Origin: an uncultured Acidobacteriota bacterium
Lineage (GTDB): Bacteria > Acidobacteriota > Terriglobia > Bryobacterales > Bryobacteraceae
Reading direction: 5' to 3'
NCBI GenBank assembly: GCA_902825945.1
Contig: CADECY010000008.1
Span: 62,001-126,000 of the forward strand
Length of the DNA stretch: 64,000 nucleotides
Made by a program: the position numbers and the translations under genes. The stretch's first letter is position 1; the number at the start of each line of letters is the position of its first letter. The notes beneath the pieces are model-generated. The model made no database searches, was not told the DNA's origin, and worked only from the letters and a program-made list of their open reading frames with translations. This document shows, in pieces, positions 52,132 through 61,083 of the stretch.

Positions 52132-53691
52132 ATGATCACGCGACGCGACCTCCTGGCCGGAGCGGCCGCTTCCACCGCAATCGCCTCCGCGGCGGTGCCG
52201 AAGCGGCCGAACATCCTTTTCGTGATGGTCGACGAGATGCGCTGGGACGCGATGGGCTGCGAGAAGCACGCAGTGGTCCAGACGCCGAATCTCGACCAGT
52301 TCGCCAAGGAAGGCGTGAGATTCGCGAGCAGTTACACGGTCTCGCCGGTTTGTTCGCCTGCGCGTGCCTCGGTGTTCACGGGCCGGTATCAACACGTGCA
52401 TGGCGTTGTTTCGAACGGAATCCCGGCCAGCAACGGAGAGATCTTCCTGCCGTCGGTATTGAAGCATCACGGCTATCACACCGCGATCGCCGGGAAGCTC
52501 CACTACACACCCACGCGATTCGCTTATGGGTTCGATCAGTTCTGGAGCTTTTCGTCCGAGGGTCCGACTCCGGAGATCGGCTACAACGAATATCTGCGCA
52601 AGAAGCACGGCTCGCCCGCGAAGTGGCCGATCGTGCCGGGAACATGCCCGTGGCCGGACGATCCGCTCGGCCGGGATGTCGGCCTGTTCCAGCATCCGAA
52701 GGAGGATTTCGAAACCGAGTGGCTGACCGATCGCTCGGTCGACTACTTGCGATCACGCAAGGACAAGCCCGAGCCTTGGCTCCTGTTCACGAGCTACCTG
52801 AAGCCGCATTCGCCATCGGTCGAGCCGGAGCCCTACTTCAGCATGTACGATCCGAAGGCGATGCCGGTTCCGAAGCTGCCGCCGGATGCCGCGGCCAAGC
52901 GGGCAATGCAGTCGGGTCAATCGCGCCGCCACTACGTGGACAACGAAGAAATGATGCGCGTGATGTCTGCCAAATACTACGGCGCGATCACTCATATCGA
53001 TCACCAAGTGGGCCGCTTGTTCGGCGAATTGAAACGGCTCGGCATGGCCGATAACACCGTCGTGCTGTTCACCGCCGATCACGGCAACATGCTCGGCGAC
53101 CGCGGCCGCTGGTTCAAAGGATTGCAGTATGAAGGATCGGCGCGCGTTCCGCTCATCTGGCGCGGACCGAAGGGCTCGAAGGAACGCGGTGGGCGCGTGG
53201 TGAACAAGGTAATCGAGAACACCGACCTGATGCCCACGATCCTCGAAGCCGCTGGACTTCCGGTGCCGGAAGGTGTCCAAGGGCGCAGCTTCCTGAAACT
53301 CGCCGCGACGGGCCGCGACGACAAGTGGAAGGACCGCTGCTTCTCGCAGCTTCGCGGCGGAATGCTGCTCGAAGGCACGTTCAAGCTGATCGACAACAGC
53401 CTGGATGGCTCAGGTCCGCGCGAGTTGTACGACCTGAGCAATGATCCGAAGGAAGAGCGCAATCTCGCGGATTCGCCCCAGCAGCGCGATCGTGTAATGG
53501 CGATGTCCGGCCAGATCGCCGAATGGCGGAAGTCGAGACCCGCTCCCGCGCGCGTCGAGGGGATGTCAGCGCCAGACTACGCCGCGATTTCGGAGACTGA
53601 ACGGACGCGTGCGGTCGAGAATGCGCCCGATGTTCGCGATGCGGCGGGGGCGGAGCGGGCTCGCAAGGGTGGTGGCAGGAAGAAGCGGTAG
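52132..53691 (+). CDS. Tat-exported type I sulfatase
   Basis: 519 residues. MITRRDLLAGAAASTAIAS is a Tat signal. The metal site is LFVMVDEMRWDAMG, the formylglycine motif CSPAR (Cys 74), with IAGKLHY, FTADHGNMLGD and YDLSNDPKEERNL following in the usual order. The choline-sulfatase-like and arylsulfatase-like branches cannot be separated by eye. The end is basic and Gly-rich (RARKGGGRKKR). It follows norZ on the same strand but probably has its own promoter. Confidence 0.93.
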   Translation: MITRRDLLAGAAASTAIASAAVPKRPNILFVMVDEMRWDAMGCEKHAVVQTPNLDQFAKEGVRFASSYTVSPVCSPARASVFTGRYQHVHGVVSNGIPASNGEIFLPSVLKHHGYHTAIAGKLHYTPTRFAYGFDQFWSFSSEGPTPEIGYNEYLRKKHGSPAKWPIVPGTCPWPDDPLGRDVGLFQHPKEDFETEWLTDRSVDYLRSRKDKPEPWLLFTSYLKPHSPSVEPEPYFSMYDPKAMPVPKLPPDAAAKRAMQSGQSRRHYVDNEEMMRVMSAKYYGAITHIDHQVGRLFGELKRLGMADNTVVLFTADHGNMLGDRGRWFKGLQYEGSARVPLIWRGPKGSKERGGRVVNKVIENTDLMPTILEAAGLPVPEGVQGRSFLKLAATGRDDKWKDRCFSQLRGGMLLEGTFKLIDNSLDGSGPRELYDLSNDPKEERNLADSPQQRDRVMAMSGQIAEWRKSRPAPARVEGMSAPDYAAISETERTRAVENAPDVRDAAGAERARKGGGRKKR

Positions 53692-53709
53692 GGCCTGTGG
53701 CGCTCGTCT

Positions 53710-54333
53710 TCACCGCGCGGATTTCGAGAGAAACGATCGCACGGAATCAACCACGATTTGTCGGCTCTTTCCGGGTTGGAGCTTTTCCGACCATGGTCTT
53801 CCAGGGTGGATCACGTCCCAAGCCGACCGCTTTCCTTGGTGCCGCCCCTTGCCTGGATCATGGTTGCCGAATCCTTCGACAACCACGTTCCACAAGGGCG
53901 AAAACATCTCGATCAGAAGGCTTTCACCGAGTGGTATCCATATGTCGTCGACGGCAAGGAATCGACAGAAGAAGTCGGCAAGCGCAAGGTTGTTGGCTTG
54001 GCGGATAGACTCAGCATGCTTGCAGAGACGATCATGCAATGATGTTCCGGGTACCGCTTCCAGCCCAAGGCCGCCCTTGCGCGCGCCCGGCGGTACAGCC
54101 TTTCCGACGTAGATGGGAACGTCTCTGTCGGCGGTCGACAGATTCGCTACCGCTATTGGCCGGTACAAATCGAACTGGCCTTGGTAGTATATTGCATAAA
54201 CGCCGGAGGCAATGAACTTCTCCTCTGGAGGTAAGGCGCTTCGAGGTCGCGCCAACAGGGCGTCAGCGACGCTCGTACCGAGGTTTCGTTTGTCCAGCGG
54301 ATTGAACGGAGTCTCGACACGCATCAAACCCAT
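53710..54333 (-). CDS. Eco29kI-type GIY-YIG restriction endonuclease
   Basis: 207 residues; ATG 54333 or, three codons on, ATG 54324 (MRVETPFNPLDKRNL). The GIY-YIG nuclease core is FIASGVYAIYYQG and DVPIYVGKAVPPG. The catalytic Arg/His helix is LHDRLCKHAESI, and the metal Glu lies in PLGESLLIEMFSPLWN. This matches the Eco29kI family, whose founder cuts CCGCGG; the target here is inferred. The start lies 71 bp inside the methylase gene, so the nuclease is made after the methylase. The segment is richer in A and T than its surroundings, which fits horizontal transfer. Confidence 0.88.
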   Translation of the reverse strand: MGLMRVETPFNPLDKRNLGTSVADALLARPRSALPPEEKFIASGVYAIYYQGQFDLYRPIAVANLSTADRDVPIYVGKAVPPGARKGGLGLEAVPGTSLHDRLCKHAESIRQANNLALADFFCRFLAVDDIWIPLGESLLIEMFSPLWNVVVEGFGNHDPGKGRHQGKRSAWDVIHPGRPWSEKLQPGKSRQIVVDSVRSFLSKSAR

Positions 54334-55507
54334 TCTCGTTCAATTGCCGCGAAAAAACGAGGGCACTCCTGATGTCGTCCGCCACAACCCGGCCTAACTC
54401 TACAGGTACGGCATTTCCGAGTTGACGCATGTTCTCGCTCCACGAACTGGCGAACACGAATTCATCGGGGAAGGTCTGAATGCGGGCCGCTTCCCGCACC
54501 GTGAAGTAGCGCAGACGGCCATCGGGGAAAGCAATCATGTTCTCGCCACCCGGAACTCCATGGTCACCCGCCTTGATGGTCTTTGCGGGCTCGTCGAGAG
54601 GCGACCCTGTGTGTCCCGTATAGGCGCGAGCACCGGGCTGGAACCCATGATTGGCAATGGAGCAAGCTGCGGCGGACTCGGGATCGGGAAGGTCCGCGAT
54701 CCGGTCGCGTACGGTGAGCCATGGGCGCTTGGCGAAAAGCGGCGCGGCAGCCAGCCGTGATTCGATGCCTGCGGGTTTGGCGGGACGATGCCGCTTGGGC
54801 ACCTTGTGGCGCTCCCAGTAGGCTCCGGTGAGCCATTGATCGACGAGAAGCGCATCCTGACCGTGCGTTTCATCGGGGAAAGACCATTCGATGCCGAGAT
54901 CGGATCGAAACGCGGCGAGGAAGACCCGTTCTCGTCGCTGCGGAACACCGTAGTCCGCGGCGTTCACGAGCTTCGGAACGACGTTGTATCGGAGTCCACC
55001 GTATCCCTTGCCGCCGGAAGAAACCAACTCCTCGAGGCGCTTGCGATGGTCAAGCCAGTCCTCCTTGGCGCGGCGCTGGAGTTCCGGAAACTCGAGCATG
55101 AACTGGATGTAGGTGAAATAGTTGGCGAACGTTTGCCGAGTCAGCCCCTTCACGTTCTCGATGAGGATCGTCCTCGGCCGCAAAGAGACGACAGCGCGAA
55201 TGGTGTCGGGAAAGAGATTACGCTCGTCTTCGAAGCCACGGTGTTTCCCGCCGATGCTCCACGGCTGGCACGGGACGCCCGCCGCCAGCAGATCAATGTC
55301 GTCGGGAATGGACTTGAAGTCGAACGACTTCACATTGGCTTCATGGAGGCGCCACCCAGCAACGTGCGCAACCTTGGATTCCTGGTTTCGCCGAATCGTG
55401 TCGCATGCATCGTGATCCCACTCGACCACAGCCTCATGCCGGAAACCTGCTTGCGACACACCGAGGGCGAGCCCACCGGCACCGGCGAACAACTCGACAG
55501 ACCGCAC
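54263..55507 (-). CDS. C5-cytosine DNA methyltransferase of the restriction cassette
   Basis: 414 residues with a GTG start. Motif I is SVELFAGAGGLALG, IV is LLAAGVPCQPWSIGGKHRG with the catalytic Cys, VI is ILIENVKGL, VIII QRRERVFLAAF, IX REAARIQTFPDEF and X NMRQLGNAVP. A target recognition region of about 120 residues lies between VIII and IX. It protects the host from the neighbouring nuclease. vsr ends 6 bp before it and the nuclease gene overlaps its end, so all three form one unit. Confidence 0.95.
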   Translation of the reverse strand: MRSVELFAGAGGLALGVSQAGFRHEAVVEWDHDACDTIRRNQESKVAHVAGWRLHEANVKSFDFKSIPDDIDLLAAGVPCQPWSIGGKHRGFEDERNLFPDTIRAVVSLRPRTILIENVKGLTRQTFANYFTYIQFMLEFPELQRRAKEDWLDHRKRLEELVSSGGKGYGGLRYNVVPKLVNAADYGVPQRRERVFLAAFRSDLGIEWSFPDETHGQDALLVDQWLTGAYWERHKVPKRHRPAKPAGIESRLAAAPLFAKRPWLTVRDRIADLPDPESAAACSIANHGFQPGARAYTGHTGSPLDEPAKTIKAGDHGVPGGENMIAFPDGRLRYFTVREAARIQTFPDEFVFASSWSENMRQLGNAVPVELGRVVADDIRSALVFSRQLNENGFDACRDSVQSAGQTKPRYERR

Positions 55508-55513
55508 GTTGTT

Positions 55514-55924
55514 TCAATCTCCCAGAAATTTCATGATACGTGCTTTCAGCGCCTCCACGCGCGAAAGCTGGCATTCCCAAATCGTCAGCACCTTCCATCC
55601 GGAGGCGCGCAGGAGCCTGAGGTTCTTTTCGTCCCGTTTTCGATTTTGCTCGAGTTTCGACCGCCAGAAATCCAGCCGCGACTTCGGCAAACGCGTGAGG
55701 GGACATCGTGTCCCGTGCCGGTGCCAGAAGCAGCCATGAACGAAAATCACTTTCCGACGCTGGGCAAAAACCATATCCGGTTTGCCGGGTAGCGACCCGA
55801 TGTGGAGCCGGTACCGGAAACCCAGTGAATGAACCACGCGCCGCACCGCCCATTCCGGCTTGGTGTCCTTCCCCCGCACCCGAGCCATTCGTTCAGACCT
55901 TTGGGCGGGCGACAGGGTGTCCAT
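55514..55924 (-). CDS. vsr: Very short patch repair endonuclease (Vsr)
   Basis: 136 residues from ATG 55924; an earlier ATG at 55990 would add a basic, unlikely lead. Vsr nicks next to T:G mismatches that arise when 5-methylcytosine deaminates. The nuclease core shows RSERMARVRGKDTKPEW, the catalytic Asp in LPGKPDMVF, and the zinc/active-site run FVHGCFWHRH followed by CPLTRLPKS. It is the first gene of the vsr-methylase-nuclease unit and presumably protects the methylated sites of the same system. Confidence 0.93.
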   Translation of the reverse strand: MDTLSPAQRSERMARVRGKDTKPEWAVRRVVHSLGFRYRLHIGSLPGKPDMVFAQRRKVIFVHGCFWHRHGTRCPLTRLPKSRLDFWRSKLEQNRKRDEKNLRLLRASGWKVLTIWECQLSRVEALKARIMKFLGD

Positions 55925-56024
55925 GGGACCGGACGCAGATGTACCAGTGTACCTCCGGCGCGAACGTGCGCGAGGTTCCGGGCGGTTCACCTACATCGAA
56001 AGCGCGCCTCGTTCCACCGCGTGA

Positions 56025-56030
56025 TACCAT
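56025..56030 (+). promoter_or_regulatory. -10 box TACCAT, 7 nt before TonB receptor 2
   Basis: TACCAT, 7 nt, ATG 56038. No Shine-Dalgarno sequence, in contrast to TonB receptor 1, which has a strong one. Confidence 0.45.
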
Positions 56031-56037
56031 TGGCCGC

Positions 56038-59000
56038 ATGTTCAGCAAGGGTCTCGTCTGCCTCCTGCTTCTCGCCCATTCCGTCTGGGCACAAACCTCG
56101 TCAGGAGCGCTCACCGGCACCATCCTCGATCCATCCGGCGCCGTCATCTCCGGAGCACAGATTCGCATTATCGGATCCGAAACCGGAGATCTTGCGCGCA
56201 CACTCACGACAAACGAGCTCGGCTACTTCGCGGCACCGTTGCTGCGGCCGGGCATCTACACGGTCGAGGTCGCGTTCGCCGGATTCAAGAGACTCACGCG
56301 CCAGAGCGTACCTCTGCGCGTCGACGAAGTGCTCGACTTGCGGCTCACGCTCGAACCTGGCGGCGTGAACGAGCAGGTCACGGTGAGCGCGGAAGCGCCG
56401 CTCCTGGAAGAGAAGACGCACAGCGTGGGCCAGGTGGTCGACTCGAAGACACTGCTCCAGCTTCCCTTGAACGGCCGCAACTACCTGCAGCTCGGCAATC
56501 TCACCGCGGGCACCGTCCCCAACGTCCGTTCTCGTGATAAGACCTTCTCGGCTTACGGAAATCGCGGACTTCAGAACGCCTTTCTGCTCGACGGCGCGCG
56601 CAACCAGAACTACCTGCGCGGACTCGATAACCGCCAACGCGACGCGATGCGTCCGTCGCTCGAGGCGATCGCCGAGTTCAAAGTTCAGACCGCGAATTTC
56701 TCGGCGGAATACGGCGCCTCGGCGGGCGCGGTGGTGAATGTCGTCACGCGCGGCGGCACCAACGAGATCCACGGATCGGGCTTTGAATTCCTGCGCAACA
56801 GCGCGTTCGACGCCGCTGATTTCTTCCTCCCCGCTGGCACCAGGAAGCCGCTCTACCTCCAACATCAATACGGCGGCTCGCTCGGCGGACCGGCGGTCAA
56901 GAATCGCGCCTGGTGGTACGGCGCCTTCGAGCGCACCCACATCAGCGCCGGTACGACCACCACCTCGACCGTTCCGCTCGCCAGCGAACGGCAGGGCAAC
57001 TTCGGATCGCGCGAGGTCTACGATCCGCTCACCACGCGCGCGAATCCAGCGGGAGCGGGCTCGATCCGTACCATCTTCCCGAACAACACGATCCCCGCGT
57101 CGCGATTCGATCCGATCGGCAAGACGCAACTCGACAAATATCCCGCGCCGTTGATCAACACGGCCGCGCGCAACTACATCGTCAATCCGATGGAGTCCAC
57201 GCGATCGAACAACGGAACCATGCGCGGCGACCTGCGCCTGTCTGACGCCGACACGCTGTTCGGCCGGTTCTCCTTCGTCGATGGCAGCTTCGGGCGGCCC
57301 GCTCCCCTGCCCGCGCCGGCTGGCAACGACACGCTGCGGACTCAGCCATCCTGGAGCGTCGGTATCGGACACACGCGCGTGATCACACCAACGATCGTGC
57401 ATGAATCGCGCTTTGCGTGGAATCGCGTCTCGGTGATCCAGGATGGACTACTCGCCCGCGACGAAGTGGTCCGGGGCGCGCTCGATCCCGGTGTCTCCAG
57501 TGGCACGCCCACGTTCAATCCGGCCGGCTATACGGGTATCGGAGTCGAGTCCGCCAACTTCGGCAATCTTCCGCTCCGGAAGAAGTCGGCCGTCTGGAAC
57601 GCGTCGAGCAATCTGTCGATCGTACGCCGCAAGCACAGTCTGAAGATGGGCTTCGATTTTCAGAATGTGCGTGTGACCACCGACACCACGCTTCAGGGCC
57701 GCGGCAACTTCGCCTTCAGCGGCGTCTACTCGCAAGACCCGTTGAATCGAGCCCGCACCGGATCGCCGATCGCGGACATGCTGCTCGGACTGCCCTCGAC
57801 GATCACCGTCGGCACACGCGGAATTTCGAACGAGCGGGCTCGCAACTACTTTGGATATTTCCAGGACGACTTCACCGTCACGCCCACGCTGACGTTGAAC
57901 ATGGGAATCCGATACGATTTCACAGCGCCCTTTTACGAGACTGACAACAAGTTCGGCAATCTCGTTCTCGATCCCGGCGACTCGCTCTACGGCCAGTTGA
58001 TCTTCGCCGGAAACCCGGCGCGACCGCGCGCGTTGATCTATGCCGACAAGAACAACTTCGCGCCGCGCTTCGGATTCGCCTGGCGCACGCCCGCGCCGGG
58101 TCTGGTGTTGCGCGGGGGCTACGGGATCTTCTTCAGTCAGGACGAAGGGACCGGCGTCAACCGCCGCATGACGAACAATCCGCCGTTCGTCGGCTTTGGC
58201 GGATACACGATCAACAGCGATCAGGTGACCATCGCGAGCACGATTCCGCTCTCCGGCACCCTGCCCGCGCGGATAGCCGCGCCAACGCCGGAGAACTTCC
58301 GCCTCGATCCGCTCGCCACGGCGACCCTCGTCAGTTGGCAGCAGCACTTCCGCACCGGCTATGTGCAGCAGTGGATCATGAGTCTGCAGAGAGAGATCAT
58401 GAAGGATTCGCTGCTCGAGGTGAACTACGTGGGCAATCACGCGATCGGTCTGGGGGCGAGTTATCCGGCGAACAATCCGCAACCCGGTCCGGGCGCGATC
58501 GCGGCACGCCGTCCTCTCGCGGCTTTCACACGCGCGCCTGTGTTCCGCGCGGCTCCGTGGGCGGCGAGCTGGTATCACGGCGTCTCGACGAGGTTCGAGA
58601 AACGCTTCAGCCGCGGATTGTCGTACCTGGCGAGCTTCACGTTCGGACGCGCGATCGATACGGCAAGCGAGTTCGCCGTGTGCGACGCATGCGGTGCCTC
58701 GGCGGACGACTCGGTGCCTGACGCCACCAACCTGCGCGGCTCGCAGAAAAGTCTGTCGAACCACCATGTGGGCCGGCGATTCGTCCTCAGCGGCACGTGG
58801 GAACTGCCGTTCGGCGCGGGGCGCCAGTTCGCGCAAACCGGACCTTTGCGCCATCTGCTCAGCGGCTGGGCGTTCAGCGGTATCGCGACTTTCGCCGACG
58901 GAATTCCGTTCACGCCATCGCTGTCGTTCGACAACGCAAACACCGGTGGTCCGAACCGGCCGAACCGGATCGGCAACGGGCGCCTCGACAACTGGACCGT

Positions 59001-59301
59001 GCAGCGCTATTTCGACACGAACGCGTTCGTCTTCCCAGCAGCCTTCACGTATGGAAACTCCGGACGCAACGTGATCATCGGACCGGGAACCAATTCCTTC
59101 GATCTCTCCGTGCATCGCCACTTCAAGCTGCCGATCAACGAGGTCTCCGAGTTACAATTCCGCTGGGAAGCGTTCAACTCTTTCAACCGGCCTCATTTCG
59201 ATCTGCCCGGATCGGCGATCGGGACCGCGGCGGCGGGTGTCATCGGCGCGACGAGCACGCCGAACCGGCAGATGCAGCTCGGGCTGAAGATCGTGTTCTA
59301 A
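56038..59301 (+). CDS. Oar-like TonB-dependent receptor with carboxypeptidase-regulatory domain
   Basis: 1087 residues. Signal peptide FSKGLVCLLLLAHSVWA, then a CarboxypepD_reg domain (ALTGTILDPSGAVISGAQIR), then the linker VNEQVTVSAEAPLLEEKT and the plug with LLQLPLNGRNYLQLGNLTAG and NAFLLDGARNQNYLRG. The barrel continues to the terminal Phe (LQLGLKIVF). It is only distantly like receptor 1 and has the LPLNGRNY hallmark that receptor 1 lacks. It imports an unknown large ligand across the outer membrane. The small helical protein gene follows after 18 bp. Confidence 0.93.
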   Translation: MFSKGLVCLLLLAHSVWAQTSSGALTGTILDPSGAVISGAQIRIIGSETGDLARTLTTNELGYFAAPLLRPGIYTVEVAFAGFKRLTRQSVPLRVDEVLDLRLTLEPGGVNEQVTVSAEAPLLEEKTHSVGQVVDSKTLLQLPLNGRNYLQLGNLTAGTVPNVRSRDKTFSAYGNRGLQNAFLLDGARNQNYLRGLDNRQRDAMRPSLEAIAEFKVQTANFSAEYGASAGAVVNVVTRGGTNEIHGSGFEFLRNSAFDAADFFLPAGTRKPLYLQHQYGGSLGGPAVKNRAWWYGAFERTHISAGTTTTSTVPLASERQGNFGSREVYDPLTTRANPAGAGSIRTIFPNNTIPASRFDPIGKTQLDKYPAPLINTAARNYIVNPMESTRSNNGTMRGDLRLSDADTLFGRFSFVDGSFGRPAPLPAPAGNDTLRTQPSWSVGIGHTRVITPTIVHESRFAWNRVSVIQDGLLARDEVVRGALDPGVSSGTPTFNPAGYTGIGVESANFGNLPLRKKSAVWNASSNLSIVRRKHSLKMGFDFQNVRVTTDTTLQGRGNFAFSGVYSQDPLNRARTGSPIADMLLGLPSTITVGTRGISNERARNYFGYFQDDFTVTPTLTLNMGIRYDFTAPFYETDNKFGNLVLDPGDSLYGQLIFAGNPARPRALIYADKNNFAPRFGFAWRTPAPGLVLRGGYGIFFSQDEGTGVNRRMTNNPPFVGFGGYTINSDQVTIASTIPLSGTLPARIAAPTPENFRLDPLATATLVSWQQHFRTGYVQQWIMSLQREIMKDSLLEVNYVGNHAIGLGASYPANNPQPGPGAIAARRPLAAFTRAPVFRAAPWAASWYHGVSTRFEKRFSRGLSYLASFTFGRAIDTASEFAVCDACGASADDSVPDATNLRGSQKSLSNHHVGRRFVLSGTWELPFGAGRQFAQTGPLRHLLSGWAFSGIATFADGIPFTPSLSFDNANTGGPNRPNRIGNGRLDNWTVQRYFDTNAFVFPAAFTYGNSGRNVIIGPGTNSFDLSVHRHFKLPINEVSELQFRWEAFNSFNRPHFDLPGSAIGTAAAGVIGATSTPNRQMQLGLKIVF

Positions 59302-59307
59302 CCGGCC

Positions 59308-59313
59308 GATATT
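59308..59313 (+). promoter_or_regulatory. -10-like box GATATT, 6 nt before the small helical protein
   Basis: GATATT, 6 nt, ATG 59320. It differs from TANNNT in its first base; spacing as in the rest of the set. Confidence 0.35.
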
Positions 59314-59319
59314 CTTCTC

Positions 59320-59577
59320 ATGATTTCGTCCACTGTTTCCCGGCGCCATGCGATCAAGGCTGGTGCGCCTCTGGCCGTTGGATTGCTGGCTGCCGGTGCC
59401 GCCCGGGCCGGCGTTCAACCCGCGATGCGCGCCGCGCTCCGGTCCTTGCGCACTGCGCACGATCAACTTTCGAAGGGAACCGCCGACAAGGGCGGTCATC
59501 GCGCCAAGGCGATGGCCCTGGTTTCACAAGCGATCGAAGAGGTCGAAAAGGGAATTCGTTTCGACAACAACCGGTAG
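59320..59577 (+). CDS. Small exported helical protein with DKGGHR motif
   Basis: 85 residues. SRRHAIKAGAPLAVGLLAAG is a Tat-type signal. The mature 55 residues form two likely helices around TADKGGHRAKAM, ending AIEEVEKGIRFDNNR. From memory the pattern (long helix, DKGGHR, helix, GIxFDN) occurs in several unnamed acidobacterial and proteobacterial exported proteins, sometimes as a C-terminal domain. No function is known to me. It may be co-transcribed with TonB receptor 2. Confidence 0.75.
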   Translation: MISSTVSRRHAIKAGAPLAVGLLAAGAARAGVQPAMRAALRSLRTAHDQLSKGTADKGGHRAKAMALVSQAIEEVEKGIRFDNNR

Positions 59578-59587
59578 TGAAGCACGT

Positions 59588-60958
59588 CTACCTCGCCGGT
59601 CGCAGCGTCGACAGATAAGCGGCGTGAGTCGCTCGAGCCGACGGATGCTGCGCGCCGTATGCCGTTTCGAACAACCCAGACGCGCGCTTGTACAGTTTCC
59701 CCGCTTCGGTATAGCGGCCTTGCTTGTGACACGCGATCGCCAGCAGGTGAGTCAGCTCCGCGGTGTTCGGATGGTTTGGTCCGAACGCCTTCTCGTGCAA
59801 CTCCCGCGCCTCGCGCAAGACGGACTCGGCGGCCTTGTACTTCTGCTGCCGGAGAAACAGAACGCCGAGGTTCTGTCGCACGTATGCGGCATCCGCGGGG
59901 CTTACGTTTTGGCGGGCTGAATGGATCGCGAGCGCGCGGCGGTAGAGTGGTTCCGCCTCGGCGTGGCGTCCGAGGTCAGCGAGCACCTCCGCGAGATTGT
60001 TCGCCATGGAAGCGATGATCGGATGCTCAGCGCCCATCGCGCGCTCGGCGGCTGGCAGCGCCTCACGATAAAGCGAGATCGCCTCCTCCCCGCGGCCCGA
60101 CGCCCGGTACAACGTGGCGATGTTGTTGAGGCAGGTGACCACCGCCGGGTGCGCGGGCCCGAAATACCTGCGGCGGCTCTCGAGAGCTCTCCGATAGAAC
60201 TCCTCGGCGCGGGCGTAGTCGCCCTGATCCTGCAGGAGCGCTCCGTAGTTATTGAACGTCGCGGCCACTTCCGGCCGGTCGAGCTGGCCGTGCTTTTCGC
60301 GAATCGCCAAGCTGCGGCGGTACAAGGGCTCGGCGCGGCGATAGTCCTTACGCAGGCGGTGGATGTCGGCAAGGTTATTGAGCGGCGCGGCCAAGCGAGG
60401 GTCCTCGCGGGATCCGTCCCGGTCGATCAGTTCGATGGCGCGTTCGAGCGCTTGTTGTCCTTCGTCGAACCGGCCCTGCGCGCGAAACACGAGAGCAAGA
60501 GCGCTCAGCGATGCACCGATCGCGAACGGTTCGCCCAGCTTTTCGCGAATCCCGAGGGCACGGCGCTGATAGCGCTCGGCATCGGCAAGGCGGTCGCGAT
60601 CACGCGACAGCTCGCCGAGGTTGATCAGCACCGCGGAAAGCTCCGAGGCCATGGTGGCGTTGTTCTCCCATGCCGCCGCCGCGCGCAAGTAGAGTGCCTC
60701 GGCCTCGCCGTACTGCGCTTGGGCATGCAAGACCACCGCGAGGTTGTTGACGCACTTGGCCGTCAATCCGGGATCGGCCACACGCTCGGCCAACGCAAGC
60801 GCTTCCCGATACTTCGTGACGGATTCCGCGAACGCGCCCGAGAGCCGCGCCCGATTTGCTCCCGCCAGCAGCGCTTCCACCTCGCTTGCTGACTGCGCCC
60901 AAGCGGCGCTCACCATCGCGATCATCAGTGCACAGCGGACCGTCCAGGGAAAGGACAT
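59588..60958 (-). CDS. Exported kinesin-light-chain-like TPR protein
   Basis: 456 residues with a signal peptide (RCALMIAMVSAAWAQ). About nine 42-residue TPR_12-type units follow, each like AEPLYRRSLAIREKHG or AEEFYRRALESRRRYFG with conserved NNLA or NNYG helices. Such proteins are protein-binding scaffolds in the periplasm or at the surface. AGGTG lies 5 nt before the ATG, a normal Shine-Dalgarno layout. The gene is convergent with the small helical protein, with 10 bp between them. Confidence 0.9.
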   Translation of the reverse strand: MSFPWTVRCALMIAMVSAAWAQSASEVEALLAGANRARLSGAFAESVTKYREALALAERVADPGLTAKCVNNLAVVLHAQAQYGEAEALYLRAAAAWENNATMASELSAVLINLGELSRDRDRLADAERYQRRALGIREKLGEPFAIGASLSALALVFRAQGRFDEGQQALERAIELIDRDGSREDPRLAAPLNNLADIHRLRKDYRRAEPLYRRSLAIREKHGQLDRPEVAATFNNYGALLQDQGDYARAEEFYRRALESRRRYFGPAHPAVVTCLNNIATLYRASGRGEEAISLYREALPAAERAMGAEHPIIASMANNLAEVLADLGRHAEAEPLYRRALAIHSARQNVSPADAAYVRQNLGVLFLRQQKYKAAESVLREARELHEKAFGPNHPNTAELTHLLAIACHKQGRYTEAGKLYKRASGLFETAYGAQHPSARATHAAYLSTLRPAR

Positions 60959-61083
60959 GACGACACCTCATTGTTCGATTTCCCTTTCGCCCAGCCTGCC
61001 GATTACTACGAAGCGGCACGCCCGAGCGTTCCCCAGAATATCGGTTCAGACGCGAATTCCGCGATTCGGTTTGGGCTTTTGCG

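Noticed and set aside
57448..59121. A 557-codon reverse frame opposite TonB receptor 2
   Set aside because: No motif, Arg/Glu/Val-rich antisense composition. The receptor frame explains the region.
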